This document shows positions 16,684 to 24,738 of a DNA stretch of 33,980 nt, one piece after another. Below the pieces are notes generated by a model that was not told the DNA's origin, did not search any database, and saw only the letters and a list, made by a program, of their open reading frames with translations. Location of the stretch: NCBI GenBank assembly GCA_030745755.1, contig JASLOA010000019.1, positions 1-33,980 on the forward strand. Direction: 5' to 3'. Numbering within the stretch: position 1 is the first letter of the stretch; the number at the start of each line of letters is the position of its first letter. The DNA comes from Kiritimatiellia bacterium. Its GTDB lineage: Bacteria > Verrucomicrobiota > Kiritimatiellia > UBA8416 > JABMPJ01. The position numbers were made by a program, and so were the translations under genes.

Positions 16684-19332
16684 ATGACTGAATCAGCTGA
16701 ATCGCCCTTTGTTTTGCAGGTCGAGGATGACGCCATTGTCAGCCTCCAATACCGTGACGATGTTCACCCCACTGAGTACATCAAACCCGGCGAACGACTT
16801 GGCGACCTGTCGCTCTGGTACCGCCACACCGACGAGGCATGGACGAAGCAGACGCCAGGTGACGAACGGGATCGCGACACCACGCTCCAGGCAACATCCC
16901 GGTTCACGCCCGATGGCGAGGATCTGCTCTGGACCATCGACATCGAGAACACCGCAGATCACGCCATCGAAGTCGGCGGTCTCGGACTGCCGCTGCCCAT
17001 GCACGACGACTTCGTCTGGGACCCCAAGACTACCGCCCAGCTCCGCGTCTTCTGTCATCACCATGTTGCCGCGCACGGCTCCTTCTTCTACTGGCTACGC
17101 CCCAACTCCGCGTCGCCCTACCTGCTGATGACGCCTGAGGGCGATACTGCCCTTGAGTTCTGGGGTATGCAGGAAGAGCTTGTCGACCGCGAACTGAAAT
17201 ACGGCGCCATCGCTGCATACCCATATTCCAAGGCGCTGAAAGAGGAGATTGCCGCGCATAGCGGATCCTGGCGCCAGCCGCACACAAGCCTTACTCTCGA
17301 GCCAGCCGGTCAACCCGGGTCAAGCCATCGCCTTGCCTTCCGCTTCGAATGGGTCGAGTCCGTATCGCAAATTCGCAATAGACTTTACGAACACGACCTG
17401 TTTGACATTGAGGTGGTACCCGGCATGACGGTGCCCAGCGACATGTCCGCACGCATCTCCATCCGCTGCACGTCGCCTTGCAGCATAAGTGCCGAGTTCC
17501 CCGATCGCACCACGCTCAAGGCATTGCCGGGTAGGGGAGAACACCAGATCTTCGAGGTCGCCTTCGAGCGGCTCGGAGAGAATCTGTTAGATGTCACTGC
17601 CGAAAACGGAAAACGTAGCGTACTGGAATTCTTCGCTACCGAACCGGTGCGGACGCTAATCAAGAAGCGCGCCGCATTCTTGGTCGACAGCTGCCAGCAC
17701 AGAGATCCGTCCCAGTGGTGGAACGGCCTGATCTCCGACTGGAACATGAAATCCGAGACCCTACTGGACCCCGAGCACCTCGACACCATCGAAGGCTGGC
17801 GCGAGTATATGGCCTCCTGTGACGATCCGGGTCTGGCCAAAGCCCCCTTTGTCGCACTCAAGAACGTGGAATATCCGGTTGCCGGCGAAATCGAAGGGCT
17901 CGACGCCTATATCGATGATTTCGTCTGGGGCAAACTGCAGATGAACGACGATGAATCGCATCCGTTCGGCATCTATGGGATCCCAAATTGGAAAAGGAAC
18001 CGCGAAAGCCAGGAGCCTGGCGCCAAAGGCAAGCTGCACATCTGGCGCATCTACGACTATCCGCATATTGCGATGCTCTACTGGGCCATGTATCGCATCG
18101 CACAGCGCTATCCGGCGATGCCCATGCAACATCCGGCAGAAGAATACCTGCGTCGCGCCGCCGGCACCGCCATTGCGATGTTCGTGATCCCCATGGAAAT
18201 CCGAGAATGGGACGCCTACAAGACCGGTCTCTACAATGAATTGATCTACACCAAGCTCATTGCCGACCTACGCAGCGAAGGCATGATCGCGCCGGCAGAT
18301 GAATTGGAAGCGCACTGGCACAAGAAGATGCGCCACTTCATTCAAGACAACCCCAGCCTCTTCGGCTCGGAGTATGCTTTTGACTCAACCGGATTCGAAT
18401 CCATGCACGAATTTGCACGCTACGCGGTTGCCGCCGCCGACCGGGGCGATACCCAGCTGGGCATCTCCGCAGCGGAGGCTGATGCTTTCATGAGCAAGGA
18501 GATTGCCGGCAACATCTTCTGCCGCGGCTGGCTCGAAACCGCCTACTACACGCTTGGCAGCGATTTGCGGGCCAGCGGAGCCAAAGCCTACACGCTCTCT
18601 TACATGTCGCAGATGAGCGGCTGGGCGCTGCTCGACTACGCGCTCTATCATGCCGAGGACCCCTTCGCCACCCTTCGTCTGGCCTACGCTTCGGCGCTCA
18701 GTTCATGGGCACTGATGAATACCGGCACCCCGCAGAGCGACTATGGGTACTGGTTTCCCGGCAAGGCGAATGACGGCGGTGCCGGCGGCGGCTTCGAGCC
18801 CGCTGCCTATGGCACCACATGGCTGGAACAGCCGCACGGACGCGGTTCATGGTATTATGGGTGCGAGATTGAGCTCGGCTTCAGCGGCGCACTGCGCTGC
18901 GCCCGTACCATTGTCGCGGATGACCCCATTTTCGGGCTCTTCTGTTTCGGCGGCACACTCAATGCAGACGACGAGGTCATGGAGGTCATCCCCAGAGACG
19001 GCTTGAATCGACGGCTACACATCCTCCGCAAGGGAGCTCGTTGTCACCTGTCGCTGGACCGCGACGCGTTCAGCGATTCAGAACCCGTGCGCATCGCCGG
19101 TGATCTCGCGAGCATCTCCTTCGTGATCGACAGCCACTACCTGCCGGCCCACGAGACCCGCATCCGCATGGAAGGGCTGCCGGCCGGCGACTACCGGCTG
19201 GATGCCGGCACCGCGCACAGCCAGTGCGCCACCTTGCATAGCGATGGTGCCTGGACGGTTGTTCTGCCGCTCTGCGACGAGGTCACGACCACGAGGGTAT
19301 CCATACGCCGCGTCACAGCAGGAATTCGGTGA
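16684..19332 (+). CDS. DUF5695-like protein, predicted glycan-active
   Basis: An 882-aa protein without a signal peptide. The stretch HGSFFYWLRPNSASPYLLMTP (about 131-151) and the general layout recall DUF5695 proteins: an N-terminal beta-sandwich of about 320 residues, an alpha-helical barrel-like middle with many W/Y/H residues such as IWRIYDYPHIAMLYWAMYRIA, and a C-terminal beta domain. That layout resembles (alpha/alpha)6-barrel glycosidases. No catalytic residues can be named. It follows the GH65 gene by 44 bp in the same direction, so it probably works on the same glucoside, perhaps as a hydrolase or lyase producing the phosphorylase substrate (inference). Palindromic element C begins 36 bp after its stop. 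Confidence 0.72.
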   Translation: MTESAESPFVLQVEDDAIVSLQYRDDVHPTEYIKPGERLGDLSLWYRHTDEAWTKQTPGDERDRDTTLQATSRFTPDGEDLLWTIDIENTADHAIEVGGLGLPLPMHDDFVWDPKTTAQLRVFCHHHVAAHGSFFYWLRPNSASPYLLMTPEGDTALEFWGMQEELVDRELKYGAIAAYPYSKALKEEIAAHSGSWRQPHTSLTLEPAGQPGSSHRLAFRFEWVESVSQIRNRLYEHDLFDIEVVPGMTVPSDMSARISIRCTSPCSISAEFPDRTTLKALPGRGEHQIFEVAFERLGENLLDVTAENGKRSVLEFFATEPVRTLIKKRAAFLVDSCQHRDPSQWWNGLISDWNMKSETLLDPEHLDTIEGWREYMASCDDPGLAKAPFVALKNVEYPVAGEIEGLDAYIDDFVWGKLQMNDDESHPFGIYGIPNWKRNRESQEPGAKGKLHIWRIYDYPHIAMLYWAMYRIAQRYPAMPMQHPAEEYLRRAAGTAIAMFVIPMEIREWDAYKTGLYNELIYTKLIADLRSEGMIAPADELEAHWHKKMRHFIQDNPSLFGSEYAFDSTGFESMHEFARYAVAAADRGDTQLGISAAEADAFMSKEIAGNIFCRGWLETAYYTLGSDLRASGAKAYTLSYMSQMSGWALLDYALYHAEDPFATLRLAYASALSSWALMNTGTPQSDYGYWFPGKANDGGAGGGFEPAAYGTTWLEQPHGRGSWYYGCEIELGFSGALRCARTIVADDPIFGLFCFGGTLNADDEVMEVIPRDGLNRRLHILRKGARCHLSLDRDAFSDSEPVRIAGDLASISFVIDSHYLPAHETRIRMEGLPAGDYRLDAGTAHSQCATLHSDGAWTVVLPLCDEVTTTRVSIRRVTAGIR

Positions 19333-19368
19333 GCCGTGTTCGGTGAAGGAGAGCGACGTGCTGTCAAT

Positions 19369-19457
19369 CCGGTTAACGAGAACGGCGACGAGAGCGGATT
19401 ACGAGGGGAGAAACTCTCTAATCGTCCACCTTTCTCGTCGCCGTTCTCGTTCACCGA
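19369..19457. repeat. Asymmetric palindromic element, copy C
   Basis: Arms 19369-19404 and 19422-19457 (36 bp) pair at about 29 positions and share the exact core ACGAGAACGGCGACGAGA. The left arm ends GGATTACGA; the complement of the right arm ends GGTGGACGA. The right arm is nearly identical to the left arm of copy B when complemented. It lies between the DUF5695-like gene and the GH127 fragment. Confidence 0.8.
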
Positions 19458-19508
19458 TGCGACTGTGGCGTGCATGGAACGCGGTTGTGAAGTCTGATTC
19501 AGGTTGCT

Positions 19509-19713
19509 CTACTGCCGCTCACGAATCCAAACCTGCATTTCGCCTTCGCCGCGGTTGGCCCAGAGGTGGTAGGGCACGGCCGTAAGGCGGGTCTTCTTCG
19601 CTTCGGGCGGCTGTGTGCGGATGCCCGCATCATCGGTGGATGTCAGGCGCACGCCCTCGGCATGAATCATCGGCACAGCTACATCGCCAATGCGGCCCGG
19701 TTTCACAGGGCGC
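19509..19713 (-). pseudogene. Duplicated C-terminal fragment of a GH127 gene
   Basis: 19518-19706 aligns without gaps to 32462-32650, the 3' end of the GH127 gene at the right edge. I count 11 differences in 189 bp (about 94% identity). The encoded peptide keeps IHAEGVRLTSTDD, KKTRLTAVPYHLWANR and GEMQVWIRE, the family's C-terminal end, then reads two extra codons to a new stop at 19509. Upstream of about 19713 the similarity stops, so barrel and active site are missing. A 65-codon open frame starting at an internal Met remains, but it is a remnant rather than a functional enzyme. Reading-frame retention and high identity imply a recent event. It forms a direct repeat with the parental gene, bracketing the permease operon. 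Confidence 0.92.
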
Positions 19714-19806
19714 TCACGCCTGTACGACGCCGTTTGTCGGATTTGTCTCGCTAATGTTCGCTTTTGTATCCTTCACGCTATAGGGGCGCCGCGGTAGTCT
19801 AAGACC

Positions 19807-22800
19807 ATGGTCGAAATTAGCACAAAAGTGTCTCTGTCTCTTGCCGTGGCCATCGGTTGGTTTGCTGCCGGTGCGGTCATGGGAGGGGATCTTACGGAGA
19901 GCGTACGCCGTGACACGGAGTGGCTGGCTGGCCATGACTCGCGGACGCCCGGCACCGTGGGGCATGATCAGGCTTCCGACGGGCTGTTGGAGCGGATTCG
20001 TGCTGTACCTGGTGTGCAGACCTGGGTTCATGAGTTTCCGGTTGTGGTGCCGACGGTTCAGCGCGCGACGATTGAGCTCACCGGTGGCTCTGTAGCAGGG
20101 ACCCATGCGGTCTATCCCGTCTGGCCGGACCTCGTGCGGATGAAGACAACGCCGGAGGAGGGGCTTTCCGGAGATCTCATCTATGTCGGCACCGCATCGC
20201 ATGCGGAGATCCCGGCGCGCAGTTTGCGCGGCAACATCGCAGTGATGGAGATGTCGGCCTACCGGAACTGGAAGCACCCGTTTGCGATGGGCTGCAAGGC
20301 GGTGCTTCTGCTTGGTGGCAAAGACGACGTGGCGCTTGAGTCGGAGTATCAGCGTCTCTACATGCCGCGCTACTACGTGCCGCAAGGTCCGCTGGCGGAC
20401 GCCTTGCGACAGGGCGGGGCAGGGCGGGGCTCAATCCATTGTGATGGCGAGTGGCGCGTGGTCACGGCGCGCAATATCTATGCCTTGCTCCAACCGGAAG
20501 CGGTGGACCCGGAGTTGCCGCCGATCGCGGTGGCGGCGGCTTACGACTCCATGAGTGTCGTGATGGGGCTGGCGCCCGGTGCCGATCGGGCCGTGGATGC
20601 CGCCTTCGCCCTCAATGCGCTGCGGGCCTTTGCGGCCGAGCCACCCAAGCGACCCGTCCTGTTCTGTTTTGTCGATGCCGATGGCATCAATCAGCTAGGC
20701 GTGCGTCAGATGTTGGCCATGCTCGCCGTGACGCCTGAGAGCGCGATCCGGAAGCGATACAAGAAGGTCGACGCCGATATTCTCGCCTCATATACCACGC
20801 TGCATGAGGACGCAACACAACTCGGTCAGGGCGCGCTGGCTGTCAGTCAGCTACACGACAAAGGTACCTACCGCGAGTTGCAGGGCTGTTTCAAGAATGT
20901 GGTTGGCCCCACCATCTTGAAGCTCAGGGATCAGTGCGGGGCGTTGCGGTTAGCTATCGACGATGCGATGGACGGGGATGACACTGCGCGCGTTGAGGTG
21001 TTACGGGCAGAGCTTGAGGTGAAGGATTCCCGGCAGCGGTTACTGACGCGGACCGTCTCGCAGGTGCTCACCGACGATCCTATTTCTGAGGAGGTCATGC
21101 CCACGGCCATTGATACATGGCAACGGGCAACGGAGGGGATAGCGGCACAACTTGCCGAGCAGAAAGCGCGGCTGACCCTTTTCGATACGCATGACCGTAT
21201 ACGGCACGAAATCCTGACGGCCATTGGGGCTGATGGGGCAGGGGGACGGCTGGCGCCCTTCGTGTTCGGAGTGGACCTTTCCGATGCCGGCACCACACTG
21301 GGCGCCCTGGTCACGTGCAAGCATCTGCATACCAGCCTGACCAAGCCGGCACGTCCATTTACCCAATGGCTGCGCACCGCGATAGCCAAGGACCAGGCCG
21401 CGGCCTGGGAGTCCATGGTGCTGCCGGGCGCAGCGTCGGGCGAGGTATCACCGGCCGTCTCGACCGCGGCCCTGGTGGCGCGAACCGTAAATGTCGACCT
21501 CGCCGCAGGGCGTGGGGAGTTGGACTCGTACCTGTTCGGACGCCGCGCGGCCCTGCTCGCGCCGCTGGCCAGTTTGGGCCCTCTGGGTGTGACCTGGACG
21601 ACAGTGGGCGGGTTGGCCACGCGCACGGATACGCCACAGGACACGGCCGCACGGCTGGACTGGCGTCGTCTGGACCCGCAGGTGGAAACCACCTATCTCT
21701 TGCTGGCTCGCCTGTTGAACGATCGGGAGTTCGCTCCGACCTATACGCCCCGCGCACGGGATGTCAGTGGCTGGCGGTTCGGGCGCGGCCTGATCGTGGA
21801 AGAGTCCGTCGCCGAGACCGTGGCCCGTACGCCCATTCCCGGATGCCTGGTGACGTTGGTTCCGGAGAAGCGCAAGCTTGGGGAGGACACCGATGCGTCC
21901 GGCGTCCGGCGTTCGGAGTTCGTGCTGACGGGGGCGGACGGCCGCTTTCGTTTCCCCCTGCTGCCGGCAAATGTCGGCCGGAATATGAAGAAACTCAAGG
22001 TGCATGGTTTCGTGCTGGATGAGCGGGGAGGGGTTATCCGTGGGATTTCAGACCGCCGCAGCATGATCGCCGGCCTGGATGCTTCCATCGTCGAACTTGG
22101 CGCCAAACCGGAGGTCCAGGCGCGTCTCGAATCGTTCGAGTGCATGGAACTCGATGGGCCTGAGTTCTTTGATCCACGCTTTCTGGAGCCTCTGAATGAG
22201 GCGACTTTCATGGACGTGACGCGTGGGGGGCCGCCTAAGCGGTTCCAATTCAGTCTGGTTGATGGGCAGATGAGCGGCCTGGTTGAGGCGGGGACTCGCT
22301 GGAATATGGTGCTACGGGCCGGCCAGATCGCCAACCGTATGGTGTTGCTGGGACTGGACCAGGATCTGGATGAGACCGGGCGGACACTGCGTGAGGGTCT
22401 GCGTTCGAGCGGGTTCGAAGCCGGCGAGGCGCTGCCGTCCACCGCGATTCACATTTCGGCAATGGATCTGTACTCGATTGACGCGTACCGACAGGCTGCG
22501 TTCAGGCGTGCCGGCATCGAGAATCAGGCGATTGATGCGTTGCATAAGCGGACCGGTGAAGATCTGGCCAAGGCGGAGCAGGCGCTGAACGACAACGATG
22601 GGGCTACGTTCCAGCGCGCCGCCACCACGGCACTGGCCAGCGAAATCAGGGCCTACACGGCGCTGCGGGCACTCGGTGACGACGTTATTCGCGGGGCCAT
22701 TTTTCTGCTGCTTCTGCTGGCACCGTTCGCGGTGGCGATGGAGCGTCTGCTCTTTGCCTTTCCAAAGATTGGTCATCGCATTGTCGGCAGCGTCCTGATC

Positions 22801-24738
22801 TTTTCGCTGATGTCGGGCATCTTGGGGAGTTTCCATCCGGCCTTTCGGATTACGGTGCAGCCTGCCGTGATTATGATGGCCTTCAGCATTCTGTTGCTCA
22901 GCCTGCTGGTTATCATCATGATCATGAAGAAGTTCGAAAAGGATCTCGAAGAGTTGCGCAGCGGACGGGCTGAGGCCAGTGGTGCGCAGACCAGTCGAGG
23001 CGGCGTTCTCGGTAGCGCGGTCTGGCTGGGGATCGCCAACATGCGCAAGCGTAAGGTCCGTACCGTATTGACCGGTACGACCATTGCATTGGTTACGTTC
23101 GTGCTGCTCTGTTTCTCATCGACCTCCTACTATCGAGACAAGCGGCAGATGACGCTACGCGGGGTAGAGAGTCCCTACGCCGGTGTCCTTGTTCATCTAC
23201 CGGCCATGAAAGCGCTGTCGCCGCGCGCTGCGGCCACGGTCGAGAACCTGCTGGGTGACGGCGGGAACGTCGCCGCGCGCTACTGGCTCAATAGTGCGAC
23301 ATCCGGATGGCAGGTGCCCATGCGCAACCCCGCAACGGGGCAGCCACATGGTGTGCGGGGCGCGTTGGGACTTACGGGTCACGAGTCCGGCCTGGCGGTG
23401 CCCGTCGAGTTTCTCCCTAACTGGGAGCAGTTTGCCGTGGGTGCGGGGTGTTACATCTCGGAACGCGCCGCCGTGGCACTGGCTCTTGAGCCGGGCGAAA
23501 CCATTGAGGTGTGTGGCCGGGACATGCAACTGCTTGGGGTATTCGACGGACGGCAGGCCGATGAGAAACTACGCATGCTTAACGGCCAGTCGCTGTTGCC
23601 AAGCGACCTCACTGTTCAGAGCGACGCCATGCAAAGCCAGGGGGATATGGAGCAGTCGTTCGCTTCGGGGGGCGGCATGGATGTGGATCGCAATGTCACG
23701 GCGCTGGCGGGCGACGATGTGGTGCTTCTGCCTGCATCGTTCGTGAAATCGCTCGGTGGAACGCTGAGGAGCCTTGCGATCGGCACAGGAACGGCAGAAG
23801 CGGCAGCGACGACGGCGTTCTCCCTGCTCAAGGTACTCTCGTTCCCCATCTATTACGGCGCCGCAGAGGATGTGCAAGTGGCGGTGACCATTCCACTGGT
23901 GCCTAAACCGCCGCGCAGCCTGCTGATCCCGATGATTATCGCGGCGCTGATTATTTTCAACACCATGCTGAGCTCGGTCGCTGAGCGCAAGGGCGAGATT
24001 CATATCTACACCAGCCTGGGGCTGGCGCCGCGGCATGTCGGGGTACTCTTCCTGGCGGAGGCGGTCACCTACGGTCTGATGGGGTCCATTTTCGGCTATG
24101 TGGTCGGGCAAGGTGTGGCCAAGATATTGACGCACTTCGATCTGATGGGCGGCATTACGTTGAACTATTCGGGGTCGAGTGTGATTGTGACGATGGGGGT
24201 TGTCATATTTGTGGTGGTGCTTTCCGCGATCGCCCCCGCCCTGATGGCCAGCCGCCTTGCCACCCCCAGCAAGGACATGAAGTGGCGTGTGCCGGAGCCC
24301 GAAGACGATATGATCCGCGACATTCTCCCGTTCACCGTTTCGCTCGCAGCCGCGGGGGGCTTGAACGCATTCATCCACGAGTTTATGGCGGCGCACAAGG
24401 ATGGGAGCACCGGGAATTTCACAACAGACGCACTTACGCTGCTGCCAGTAACCGACGATATTGTGGCCGGGCTGAAGTCCACGGTTTGGATTGCCCCATA
24501 CGATCTGGGCGTGCGCCAGAGCGTTCGGGTCGAAATCCGGCGCGCCGAGGAAGACCTTTGTGATATCCACATAGAACTCGGGCGTGAGTCGGGCAAACCG
24601 CAGAACTGGTGGCGCTTGAATCGCACGTTCCTGGGAGACATGCGCAAGCAGCTCCTCGGCTGGCGCAATGTGAAGCCGGAGAGGATCCGGGAGTTCCTGC
24701 GGATGGCATCCAAATGGGCCCAGAAAGAGCAGACGTGA
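19807..24738 (+). CDS. Giant FtsX/MacB-type ABC permease with degenerate M28-peptidase-like ectodomain
   Basis: A 1643-aa membrane protein. Residues 1-26 are a signal or first membrane segment. About 30-330 resembles an M28 peptidase with a PA-like insert, but the metal site is lost: HxD is A245-Y-D247, the second Asp of GADD is R261, and the EE pair is D-G at 292-293. A long helical region follows. About 655-750 looks like a carboxypeptidase-regulatory (Ig-like) domain. Membrane segments are near 961-985, 992-1010, 1022-1042 and 1088-1106, then a MacB-like periplasmic part, then the FtsX core with segments near 1372-1392, 1418-1438 and 1459-1480. The FtsX signature is NTMLSSVAERKGEIHIYTSLGLAPRHV. 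About 155 extra residues close the C-terminus. It is the first gene of a seven-gene operon; its stop overlaps the next start (GTGA). The substrate is unknown. Confidence 0.85.
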   Translation: MVEISTKVSLSLAVAIGWFAAGAVMGGDLTESVRRDTEWLAGHDSRTPGTVGHDQASDGLLERIRAVPGVQTWVHEFPVVVPTVQRATIELTGGSVAGTHAVYPVWPDLVRMKTTPEEGLSGDLIYVGTASHAEIPARSLRGNIAVMEMSAYRNWKHPFAMGCKAVLLLGGKDDVALESEYQRLYMPRYYVPQGPLADALRQGGAGRGSIHCDGEWRVVTARNIYALLQPEAVDPELPPIAVAAAYDSMSVVMGLAPGADRAVDAAFALNALRAFAAEPPKRPVLFCFVDADGINQLGVRQMLAMLAVTPESAIRKRYKKVDADILASYTTLHEDATQLGQGALAVSQLHDKGTYRELQGCFKNVVGPTILKLRDQCGALRLAIDDAMDGDDTARVEVLRAELEVKDSRQRLLTRTVSQVLTDDPISEEVMPTAIDTWQRATEGIAAQLAEQKARLTLFDTHDRIRHEILTAIGADGAGGRLAPFVFGVDLSDAGTTLGALVTCKHLHTSLTKPARPFTQWLRTAIAKDQAAAWESMVLPGAASGEVSPAVSTAALVARTVNVDLAAGRGELDSYLFGRRAALLAPLASLGPLGVTWTTVGGLATRTDTPQDTAARLDWRRLDPQVETTYLLLARLLNDREFAPTYTPRARDVSGWRFGRGLIVEESVAETVARTPIPGCLVTLVPEKRKLGEDTDASGVRRSEFVLTGADGRFRFPLLPANVGRNMKKLKVHGFVLDERGGVIRGISDRRSMIAGLDASIVELGAKPEVQARLESFECMELDGPEFFDPRFLEPLNEATFMDVTRGGPPKRFQFSLVDGQMSGLVEAGTRWNMVLRAGQIANRMVLLGLDQDLDETGRTLREGLRSSGFEAGEALPSTAIHISAMDLYSIDAYRQAAFRRAGIENQAIDALHKRTGEDLAKAEQALNDNDGATFQRAATTALASEIRAYTALRALGDDVIRGAIFLLLLLAPFAVAMERLLFAFPKIGHRIVGSVLIFSLMSGILGSFHPAFRITVQPAVIMMAFSILLLSLLVIIMIMKKFEKDLEELRSGRAEASGAQTSRGGVLGSAVWLGIANMRKRKVRTVLTGTTIALVTFVLLCFSSTSYYRDKRQMTLRGVESPYAGVLVHLPAMKALSPRAAATVENLLGDGGNVAARYWLNSATSGWQVPMRNPATGQPHGVRGALGLTGHESGLAVPVEFLPNWEQFAVGAGCYISERAAVALALEPGETIEVCGRDMQLLGVFDGRQADEKLRMLNGQSLLPSDLTVQSDAMQSQGDMEQSFASGGGMDVDRNVTALAGDDVVLLPASFVKSLGGTLRSLAIGTGTAEAAATTAFSLLKVLSFPIYYGAAEDVQVAVTIPLVPKPPRSLLIPMIIAALIIFNTMLSSVAERKGEIHIYTSLGLAPRHVGVLFLAEAVTYGLMGSIFGYVVGQGVAKILTHFDLMGGITLNYSGSSVIVTMGVVIFVVVLSAIAPALMASRLATPSKDMKWRVPEPEDDMIRDILPFTVSLAAAGGLNAFIHEFMAAHKDGSTGNFTTDALTLLPVTDDIVAGLKSTVWIAPYDLGVRQSVRVEIRRAEEDLCDIHIELGRESGKPQNWWRLNRTFLGDMRKQLLGWRNVKPERIREFLRMASKWAQKEQT

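Larger units (their letters stand above)
19333..19806. other. 474-bp gap: element C, GH127 fragment and leader of the permease operon
   Basis: In order it holds palindromic element C (19369-19457), a broken GH127 end on the minus strand (19509-19713) and about 90 bp upstream of the large permease gene. That last part contains TATAGG (19779-19784) about 23 bp before the start codon, but no good -35 partner, so a promoter is only a guess. No ribosome-binding site is evident before ATG 19807. Confidence 0.6.

Noticed and set aside
19191..19585. Open frames containing SVNENGDE-type strings around elements B and C
   Set aside because: They are translations of the palindrome arms and recur only because the arms recur.
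23569..24570. 333-codon minus-strand open frame
   Set aside because: It is antisense to the FtsX core of the giant permease, whose membrane segments and signature are clear.
24609..24734. Upstream extension of OPT-like protein 1
   Set aside because: It would overlap the permease gene by 130 bp; the four-base stop/start overlap at GTG 24735 is the more natural coupled start.
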